A stretch of DNA of 64,000 nucleotides, taken from NCBI GenBank assembly GCA_027886175.1, contig JAJNNQ010000077.1, forward strand, positions 4,898,001-4,962,000. The letters are read 5' to 3'. The notes under the pieces are model-generated. The model saw only the letters and a list, made by a program, of their open reading frames with translations, searched no databases and was not told where the DNA came from. Origin of the DNA: Phylloscopus collybita (taxonomy: Eukaryota > Chordata > Aves > Passeriformes > Phylloscopidae). Below, in pieces: positions 56,086-64,000 of the stretch. The translations under genes were made by a program, and so were the position numbers. Each line of letters begins with the position of its first letter. Within the stretch, counting starts at the first letter, position 1.

Positions 56086-57780
56086 TGTTCACAAACACAG
56101 AAGGGCTGCTGGGAGATCAGTGGTGATCAGGGGATGTTTGAGGTACAGTGACCATGAAATGATTGAGTTTTTAAATACTCTGTGAAAGAAGGAGAGGCAT
56201 CAACAAAACGTCTACACTGGAGTTGCAGAGAGCAGACTTTGGCCTATTCAGGATGTTTATTTGGAGATTACTGAATCAGGTACTGATTTTTTAATGGAAG
56301 GAGCCCTTCAACGAAGGAGTCCAGGAGGGACTGACGTACTTCAAGAAAGAAATCTTGAAGACACAGGGCTGTGCCTATGTGCTGAAAGGTGAGCTGGGAG
56401 GGAGAACAACTGGTCTGGATGGGCAGGGAGCTTTTGCAGGAACTCGGAAAAAAAAGAGGGTTCATCTCCTTTGGAAAGAAGGAAAGGCTGCTCAGGAAAT
56501 ATTTAAGGATGTTGTTAGGTCATGAGGAAGAAAATTAGGCATGTGAAAGCCCAATTAGGACTTTACCAGCTACTTCTGTGAAGGATAATAAAATGTTTTG
56601 ATAAATACATTAATGGCAAAAGGAGAGGCAAGGACAACCTCCAGTCTTTTTTGAATGCAGGGGGAGTACAGTAACTAATGATGAGGAGAAGGCTGATGTA
56701 CTGAACACCTTCTTTTCCTCAGTTTTCAACATTAAGATAGGTTGTCCTCCGGAATACGTCCTCCTGAACTGGTAGATGGGCACAGGGAGCAGAAGAGCCC
56801 CCCTGTCATCCAGGAGGAAGCAGCTGCTGACCTGCTGAGCCACTCAGATGCTCACAGGTGTCTCTGGGACCAGATGGGATCCATCCCAGGGGCATGAGGG
56901 AGCTGCTGGATCAGCTCCCCAAGCTGCTCTCCATCATTTCTCATCAGTCCTGGCTCACCAGGGAGGCCCCAGAGGACTGGAGGTGCCAATATGAGCCCAT
57001 CCCCAAGAAGGGCTGGAAGGAGGATCTGGGGAACTCCAGGCCTGTCAGCCTGACCTGGGTGCCCGGCCAGGTGATGGAACAGATCACCTTGAGTGCCATC
57101 ACAGGGCACCCACAGGATGGCTGAGGGATCAGACCCAGCCAGCATGGGTTTAGGAGGGGCAGGTCCTGCCTGACCAACCTGATCTCCTGTTACACCCAGG
57201 TGGTGGATGTGGGAAAGGCTGTGGATGTGTCTACCTGGACTTCAGCAAAGCCTCTGACACCGTGAGCCGCAGCATTCCCTGGAAAAGCTGCAGCCCCTGG
57301 CTTGGGCAGGTTCCCTCTTTGCTGGGAGAATGAAGAACTGGCTGGAGGCTGGGCCCAGAGAGTGCTGGGGATGCTGCTGCATCCAGCTGGTGCCCAGTCA
57401 CTGGTGGTGTCCCCCAGGGATGTGTGTTGGGCCCAGTCCTGTTTAACATCTTCACTGATGATCTGGGTGAGGGCATCGAGTCCACCATGAGCAAATGGCA
57501 GCTGAGACCAAGCTGGGTGTGAGTGTGGATCTGCTGGAGGGCAGGACAAGAAGACACAGCCTTAGGCTGCACCAGGGGAGGTTCAGGCTGGAAAATAGGA
57601 AAAAGTTCTTCAGAGAAAAGGGGGATTGGGAACTGGAATGGGCTGGCCAGGGGGGAGGTGGCAGAGTCACTGTCCCTCTCCAGTGGCATGGTCTGGGTGA
57701 TAAGGTGGTATTGGGGCATTGGTTGGACTTTTTGATCTCCAAGGTCTTTTCCAACCCATCTGATTCTGTCCTTCTGTGAT
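56085..57780 (+). mobile_element. CR1 LINE copy 2, 5'-truncated and internally deleted
   Basis: Starts in the endonuclease end (FTNTEGLLGD, then SDHEM-like GTVTMK). RT blocks follow at 56855-57500: DGIHPRGM, GWKEDLGNSRPVSLTWVPG and the [18 protein letters not shown] region. At about 57545 it jumps to the 3' UTR (GCTGCACCAGGGGAGG), so about 585 bases present in the copy at 44110-44695 are missing. It ends CCATCTGATTCTGTCCTTCTGTGAT at about 57780. Many stops. Confidence 0.82.
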
Positions 57781-57784
57781 GCTT

Positions 57785-58685
57785 GGGACACTCTGGGGAA
57801 GCAAGGGGCCATTGTGACACTGTGGGGCCTGGTGGCACTAAGAGGACCACAGTGACACTGTGCAATCCCACAGAACCAGGAGTCCATTGTGGTACTGAGG
57901 GGCCAAATGGAACCAGGGAGTGCACTGTGCCACTCTGGGTCCTCATGGAACCACAGAGGCCACTGTGACCCTGCAGGGCCTTGTGTAACACACAGGTTTC
58001 ACCATTTTGACACTGCAAAACTGAGAGAGAGAGACCATGAACTGTGTAAAGAGACCACTGTGAGACTCCAGGGGCAAGTGGAACCATGGAGCCGTTCTGA
58101 CACTGCAGGGCCTTGTGTAATCAGGGGGCCACTGTTACACTGCAGGGACTCATGGAGCTGAAAGAAAAACTGTGATATTGTGGTGGAACCAAGGGTCCCT
58201 GGTGACACTGCAGGATCTTGTGTGACCAGAGTTCCTCTGTGACATTGCAGCACCAAGGAATTCATGGTGGCCCTCTGAGGCCTCACGGAACCAAGAGGCC
58301 ACTGTGACACTGCAGGGCCTTGTGGAACCATGCAGAGCATTGGGACAGAGCAGGACCTGGTGTCATGATGGGGCCATTGTGACACTGCAGGGCCTTGTGG
58401 AACCATGCAGAGCATTGGGACAGAGCAGGACCTCGTGTCATGATAGGGCCATTGTGACACAGTGGAACCAAGGAGACTATTGGTGCACTGCCAGACCTCC
58501 TGGATCCAAAGATCCGTTGTTGCACTGAAGGGCCTTGGGGGACCAAGGCACCATTGTGACACTGCAGGGCTCAAGGATCCAAGGGACTTGGTGACAACAA
58601 GGGGTCCCATGGAACCAAAGGGACATTATGACACTGGGAGGCCTCATGGAATCATAGAGACCATGGTGACAATCTAAAGCCTCAT
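57785..58685. repeat. 37-bp satellite array, inverted
   Basis: About 24 units of the reverse complement of the 52224-54455 satellite (GGAACCAAGGGGCCATTGTG, then ACACTGCAGGGCCTCAT). Two adjacent 75-base dimers at 58322-58396 and 58397-58470 are almost identical, so local expansion was recent. CR1 fragments lie on both sides. Confidence 0.85.
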
Positions 58686-58689
58686 GGAA

Positions 58690-59312
58690 CAGGGGTGACA
58701 CCAAGTTGGCTGGGAGTGTGGATCTGCTGGAGGGCAGGAGGGCTCTGCACAGGGCCCTGAACAGGCTGCATCCAGGGCCCAAATCCAACAATGGCAGCTT
58801 GAACAAGACCAAGAATTGGGTCCTGCACTTTGGCCACAACAACCCCTGCAGTGCTACAGGCTGGGGACAGAGTGGCTGGACAGCAGCCAGGCAGAAAGGG
58901 ACCTGGGGCAATGATGGACAGCAGGCTGGACATGAGGCAGCAGTGTGCCCAGGTGTCCAAGAAGTCCAATGGCTCTTGGTCTGAATCAGGAATGGTGTGG
59001 CCAGCACGAGCAGGGCAGGGATTCTTCCCCTGTGCTCAGCACTGGTTGGGAAGCACCTCGAGTGCTGTGTCCAGTTCTGGGCCCCCCAATTTAGGAAGGA
59101 CATGGAGGGGCTGGAGCGTGTCCAGAGGGGCAACAAGGCTGGTGAGGGGTCAGGACCACAAGTCCTGTGAGGAGAGGCTGAGGGAGCTGGGGTTGTTTAT
59201 CCTGGACAAGAGGAGGCTCAGGGGAGACAAGGAGGTGTCAGGGCACAGGCTGGACTTGATGATGTCTAAGGTCTGTTCCAACCTTGCTGATTCTGGGATT
59301 CTCTGAAACCAC
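58690..59312 (+). mobile_element. CR1 LINE copy 3, 3' fragment
   Basis: Starts at the RT end (GGTGACACCAAGTTGGCTGG, DTKLAG-type) and runs through CTACAGGCTGGGGACAGAGT and GGACATGGAGGGGCTGGAGC to a 3' end near TTGCTGATTCTGGGATTCTC. It retains the segment deleted from copy 2. Coding potential is lost. Confidence 0.8.
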
Positions 59313-59795
59313 CCTTGCAGCAGTTGCAGGATGAGCCCTTGGCCTCCTCTTCAGAAGGTGCAGCAGCCCAGGTTTGTCAGCTTCTCCTCACAGCCCCAAA
59401 GCCCATCCTGTCAGTCCTGCAGAGCCTCTGCAGCTCCTCCTCATTGCCCACAACAGGGAGCCCCACAGGCAGACACAGCAGCCCAGATGTGCCCCCCTGG
59501 CCTGGGGTGCCTCTGGCAAGGGAGCAGCACCAGGCACTGCAGGAACCTGCAGACAATTCCTGAAGCACTTGCAGGATGATCCTGCTCCCCAAGGGATATT
59601 CCCATAGTGCCAACTCAGGAACTGAAATGGGGAGTGGGGCCAGAGAGGAAAGGGCAACCAGTAATGGGCTGTTTGCAAGGGGTGGGGCCAGGGGTGGGTA
59701 GTAGGAAGAAATTTTTACCAGGGAAGAGTAAACCATGCCAAGGTGCAGCAAAGGAAATGGTCAGGGCAGTTTGGGGGTGGCTGCCAGGCAGCCCT
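59313..59795. other. spacer before the inverted unit, no gene seen
   Basis: GC-rich DNA with no recognised gene. Homology to the OR unit begins at about 59800. Confidence 0.5.
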
Positions 59796-59799
59796 GGCT

Positions 59800-60723
59800 C
59801 TGAGCAACAATGTCTGCAGTGGCACAGCAAACACCCAGCTCATGGGAACAAACTTTCTGGCTCTGACTTCAGAGGCCACCACAAACCTGAGGGGTTTCCC
59901 TGCTGTAGCCCAGCCCTTCTTGGCCCTATGGGCTGCTGGCATTTGTGCTCCCTCAGCTTCATCTCCCCACACCAACCCCATGGGGGTGCTCAGGCCTGCT
60001 CTGGGCAGGGCAAACAGGGGCTCCTGAGGCAGTGCTGCCGTGGCTGTGCCTGCAAGGCTGCGGCAGCTGTGTGAGCTGGGGGAGAGGCCAGGGCTGCAGA
60101 GGGGGGATGTTGTTGGCAGGTGCATGAGGAGGCTGTGGGCCGCTGGCCTGGGGTGTCCAGCGCAGTGGGGATGGATCAGGCCCTGCTCTGCTGCTCCTTG
60201 CCGTGTGCTTGCCCAGGGCCCTTGCAGAGCCCCAGCCGTGCTGTTTGCCCCCAGCCTGCCCACGGCCAGCCTGGGGCTGCTGCCGGGGCTTTTCTCTGCT
60301 GAGCCTTGGCCTGGGCAATGTGTTGTGGAGAGAGCCTGGGCAAGGAGCCTGCAGCTCCCAGGCCCTGGCCTGAGGCCTCAGCACTGCTGCTGTGCCAGCA
60401 GTGCCCATGGCCTGTCCCTGCTGCAGCCCCGGCACTGCCACCCCAGCCCTGTGCCCGGCCCCGAGAGCACTCAGGCCCTACAGCAACAGCAGGGCCAGGA
60501 GGGCAGCGGGGCAGGGCCACGGCAGCAGCACTGGCAGCACCAAGTGCTGCTGCTGCTGCTGGCCACAGCTGCTGTGCCAGCACTGATCTGCCCCCAGCTC
60601 TGCACACAGACATTGCTGCTGCAGCTCCAGAGAAGGGAACCAAAGGGGCATCTCTGCAGAAAACTTGGCTGGGAGATCTTTTTTTCCTTTAAAGCCACCA
60701 AGAGCACAGCCCCTCATTGACAT
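59800..60723. other. conserved 3' flank of OR C (inverted)
   Basis: Reverse complement of 8080-8985 with a few percent differences. An indel near 60440 breaks the long frame seen in the other copies. Homology to unit 1 stops about 40 bases short of the position of the reverse LTR (9023). Confidence 0.7.
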
Positions 60724-60863
60724 AGTCTGTGGCTACAGGGAAGGTGGAGAGAAACAAAATGAGAAATAGCACGAACAGTGACATTTTTTTATAGACAACA
60801 TGAGGAAAGCAAAACATAGAAAAAAAACCTTAATCAAACCTAGAGGAAGTTTAAAAGATGACT

Positions 60864-60869
60864 TTTAAT
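60864..60869 (-). terminator. variant polyadenylation signal of OR C
   Basis: The minus strand reads ATTAAA where copies A and B have AATAAA, at the matching distance after the stop codon. Confidence 0.45.
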
Positions 60870-60899
60870 ATAAGTGATTTGCAACATTTGGCCAGGAAA

Positions 60900-61832
60900 T
60901 CAATGATTCTGAAATATGCCAGTTGTCAGTCTCCACACTTCAGCCTTGAGCTGCTGGTTCCTCAGGCTGTAGATGAGGGGGTTCAGGGCTGGAGGCACCA
61001 CCGAGTACAGAACTGACAGGGACAGATCTTGAGATGGGGAGGAGATGGAGGGAGGCTTCAGGTAGGCAAAAAATGCAGTGCTGATGAACAGGGAGACCAC
61101 AGCCAGGTGAGGGAGGCAGGTGGAAAAGGCTTTGTGCCGTCCCTGCTCAGAGGGAATCCTCAGCACAACCCTGAAGATCTGCACATAGGAGAAAACAATG
61201 AACAGGAAACAGCCAAACATCCAACAGACACCAGTCACAATTACCCAAAGTTCTCTGAGTTTGGAGTGCGAACAGGAGAGCTTGAGGATCTGTGGGATTT
61301 CACAGAAGAACTGGCCCAGGGCATTGCCATGGCACAGGGGCAGGGAAAATGTATTGACTGTGTGCAGCAGTGAATAGAGAAAGGCAGTGGCCCAGGCAGC
61401 TGCTGCCATGTGGGCACAAGCTCTGCTGCCCAGGAGGGTCCTGTAGTGCAGGGGTTTGCAGATGGACACATAGCGGTCGTAGCACATGATGGTCAGCAGG
61501 GAGAACTCTGCTGAAATGAAAAATACGAGCATAAAGACCTGAGCAGCACATCCTGTGTAGGAGATGGTCCTGGTGTTCCAGAGGGAATTGTGCATGGCTT
61601 TGGGGACAGTGGTGCAGATGCAGCCCAGGTCAGTGAGGGCCAGGTTGAGCAGGAAGAAGAACATGGGGCTGTGCAGGTGGTGGCCGCAGGCTACGGCGCT
61701 GATGATGAGGCCGTTGCCCAGGAGGGCAGCCAGGGAGATGCCCAGGAAGAGGCAGAAGTGCAGGAGCTGCAGCTGCCGCCTGTCTGCCAATGCCAGCAGG
61801 AGGAAGTGGCTGATGGAGCTGCTGTTGGACAT
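60900..61832 (-). CDS. olfactory receptor copy C, OR14-like, intact
   Basis: A 310-residue odorant receptor on the minus strand, starting MSNSSS. Family marks are all present: LLGNG, PMFFFLLNLALTD, MCYDRYVSICKPLHY, KAFSTCLPHL and NPLIYSLRN. It resembles B at the TM5 entry (KLRELWVIV) but differs next to it (TGVCWMFG). Its TM3 (FMLVFFISAEF) is unlike both A and B. EL1 carries WNTRT where A and B have WDTRN. The C-terminus is QNH. Its 5' flank matches that of A, not B. The splice acceptor before the coding exon is at 61848-61847. No defect is seen, so it is probably functional. Confidence 0.95.
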   Translation of the reverse strand: MSNSSSISHFLLLALADRRQLQLLHFCLFLGISLAALLGNGLIISAVACGHHLHSPMFFFLLNLALTDLGCICTTVPKAMHNSLWNTRTISYTGCAAQVFMLVFFISAEFSLLTIMCYDRYVSICKPLHYRTLLGSRACAHMAAAAWATAFLYSLLHTVNTFSLPLCHGNALGQFFCEIPQILKLSCSHSKLRELWVIVTGVCWMFGCFLFIVFSYVQIFRVVLRIPSEQGRHKAFSTCLPHLAVVSLFISTAFFAYLKPPSISSPSQDLSLSVLYSVVPPALNPLIYSLRNQQLKAEVWRLTTGIFQNH

Positions 61833-61849
61833 TTGCTCATGGGGACCTG

Positions 61850-63375
61850 TTCATGGAGAAAGGACAGGGACAAGTCAGCAGAGGCTGCTTTGAGCCAAAC
61901 CTGGGCCATTGCCTGTCAACTTTCCTGCTCTGAGTCCCCCACCCTTGTTCCTGCTCTGGGAAAACCTTCACCCAGGTCCCTGCCTGAGCTCCAGTTGTGC
62001 TGAGTGTTCCAGCAGCAGCCCGGTCTCTGCGTGGGGGCTCTCCAGGAGCCATCCCTGCCCTGCTGCCCTGGGTTTGTGGCCTTGTGGCAAAGGGACAAGG
62101 CTGGATATCCAGGATTTGTCCGGGGAATCACTCCTAATGCAGAAAGTCTTGGTAATATCTGCACTCCTAATTTTAAAAGGCATGGAGAGCAGGAAGGAAT
62201 TTTAGCCATTATTTTCCTGCCCACACATCATTCCTGGTTCTCTGAGGTCAGAAATCCCCAGCATTTCTGCTGCACTCTGAGTTTGCCACTGAGAGATGTG
62301 AGAGGCAAAGGATTCCTTGTGCCTTGGGCAACGGGAGGGGCTGGATGGGCTTGTTCCCAACTGCCCTGGGTTTGCAGCTTTGGCTGCAATCAGAGCACAG
62401 TCACACTCCCGGGTCACCCTGGGATAAACCAGACCCTGCCCAGAGCAGAGGGATCCCTGAATGTCTCCCCCTCTCCAAAGGGCTCTGGGCAAGGTCTCAG
62501 CACCCCCTTCTGCCAAGGACACTCACGGCTCCCTTGGCAAACCCAGCAGCATTTCCTCAGCTCTGGCATCTCTGCACTTCCCCGGGGCACATTCAGGGAA
62601 CTGCGAGGGGCTCTGGCACAGATTTGCAGCCAGGAGGGCAGCTCAGTGCTTGCAAGGACACAGCAAGGAGATCCCTGGGTGTGCCCATGATGGGATCTCA
62701 GGGAGGGGGCTCAGCCCATTCCCCTTTCCCATGGACTGTTCTGCCCACAGCCCCACAGGTCCCAGGGAAGCTTGGACACCCCATGGCCATGGCCACAGCT
62801 GCCTGGCAGCAATGCCAAGGGCAGTGCCTGACTCAGCTGCTGCAAATGCCAGAGCCTCCCTGAGAGCACCAGATGACAGGGACAATCTCAGGGCAGTGCA
62901 GAACCAAGAGAAGATGTGGTGGGGCTGTGCCTGGGAGGGCAGGGCAGAGACAGCCGGGCACTCAGGACAGTGTTCCCGTGCCCAGCTGTGCACGGCACCT
63001 CCCACACACCCACAGTGCCCTCCTGCCCCCAGCACTGCTCTCTTCAGCCCCCTCTCCTTCCCTCAGCATCTCCCTGGGCCTGGACATTTCCCTCCTGAGA
63101 GGAGCCTTGTCCCTGCCAGCGCTGACAGAGCCCATCCCAGCCTCTGTGCCCTGGGCCCGGCCCTACAGAAACCTGCCTGTCTGCAGGGCCCTGGCTGGGG
63201 CAGGCTCTGTCTGCAGCTGGGCAAGGGCAGCTCAGGAGAGCCCTGCTGGGCCCTGCTAAGGTGATGCTGCTGCTGCTGCTGCTGTCCAGGGCTGAGGAGG
63301 GGCTGAAGGCCCTTTAGGAGCTTCCCAGCACAGAAACTGACCACCCAAAGTTACAGTTCTGGAGTCTCTGTAAAT
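61850..63375. other. GC-rich 5' flank of OR C (inverted)
   Basis: Reverse complement of 5440-6935 at about 95% by eye, including a (CTG)n stretch near 63270. No gene recognised; the open frames match those in the unit-1 flank and reflect composition. Confidence 0.55.
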
Positions 63376-63379
63376 GTTC

Positions 63380-63435
63380 AAACATTCCTTTGATGATCCT
63401 GAGTGTCCCTTTCAACTCAGAATGTTCTGTGGTTC
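63380..63435 (+). mobile_element. CR1 3'-end fragment in the inverted unit
   Basis: Inverted counterpart of 5347-5402, here reading AACTCAGAATGTTCTGTGGT and TCTGTGATTG in the CR1 sense direction. Confidence 0.7.
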
Positions 63436-63479
63436 TGTGATTGCAATTCCTGTTCTGCTGCTCTCATCCTCCTGTTGCC

Positions 63480-64000
63480 TATAATCAAAAGAGAGAAAAA
63501 AAAATAACCCGTGTAACAGTGTTAGAACAGTAAAGTAAAAACCAGACCTTTACTGGAAGCTTCCAGGTGTCCCAGTGGGGATTGGGCACACCCGGCCCCT
63601 GATTTCAACAATTTATTGAGGTTGATTAATTAGGATATTTAACAGGAACATCCAATAGGAGATTCAGTTGCCCCTGTTACACATCTCTGGGTCAACCCAT
63701 TGGAGTTGGTCCAAGGGCTTCTTTGCCCCACTTTTTTTTTATGAGTGCTCACACTCTGGTTGAAAAACCAAAATGTTCTTTTTGTAGAATCTTCCTGATA
63801 ACAAGACTAAACAGTAGTTCAGGAATGTAATTAGAAGGTCAGCTTATTGTTCTAAAACTTAATAGAAAGGGTGGAAACATGCTAGAATTAATTAAGAATT
63901 ATACTTAATAAGTATATGTATACTATATGTATATAAGTATATATAAGTATATGTATACTATACAATATATACTACAGTATATATGTACATTCATGAATAT
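63480..64000. other. inverted LTR-like and TATA tract, running off the window
   Basis: Counterpart of about 4770-5330, ending in TATATAC-type repeats. The inverted copy is still homologous at the last base, so its real length is unknown. Confidence 0.6.

Overview
The window looks like avian, most likely songbird, nuclear DNA. It holds intact single-exon olfactory receptors of the bird-expanded OR14-like (gamma-c) type, CR1 LINEs ending in the ATTCTGTG 3' motif, class-I-like endogenous retrovirus (ERV) remains, and many GC-rich minisatellites next to long (AAAAT)n arrays. It is a gene-family and repeat neighbourhood. The only complete protein-coding genes I can support are three olfactory receptor (OR) genes of 310 codons each.

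Layout. (1) 1-15676, unit 1: ERV envelope tail and 3' LTR, a ZNF143/NF-Y-like promoter block, minisatellites, OR copy A (6962-7894), a conserved GC-rich 3' flank, a reverse LTR, CTG and CCCAAATTT low-complexity tracts, a candidate exon (11854-12403), 1.2 kb of AAT/AAAAT repeats, and a quiet AT-rich segment. (2) 15677-25559: a nearly complete but inactivated ERV with 5' LTR, tRNA-Arg-like PBS, gag, pro, pol, env and a truncated 3' LTR. A 770-bp solo LTR sits inside its reverse transcriptase. (3) 25560-38753, unit 2: a direct repeat of unit 1 with OR copy B (29716-30648). (4) 38754-44937: unique DNA, then one long CR1 split by three LTR insertions. (5) 44938-59800: older debris, including LTR pieces, CRE-like and 68-bp minisatellites, an OR C-terminal relic with its decayed flank, two arrays of a 37-bp satellite in opposite orientation, and two more CR1 fragments. 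(6) 59800-64000: an inverted third copy of the OR unit with OR copy C on the minus strand (60900-61832). Its homology runs off the window end.

How it fits together. The ERV lies exactly at the junction of the two direct units, and unit 2 shows the empty site at the corresponding place. This suits unequal crossing-over between ERV insertions as the duplication mechanism (inference). The three receptors differ mostly in TM3 and TM5, which line the odorant pocket, while their 3' flanks are nearly identical. Copy B also has a different 5' flank from A and C. The locus therefore looks like a mosaic shaped by conversion and perhaps diversifying selection. I found no CRISPR array, bacterial operon, tRNA or rRNA. 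The most novel-looking items are the candidate 179-codon exon kept open in both units, the inverted 37-bp satellite arrays, and the ERV-junction duplication.
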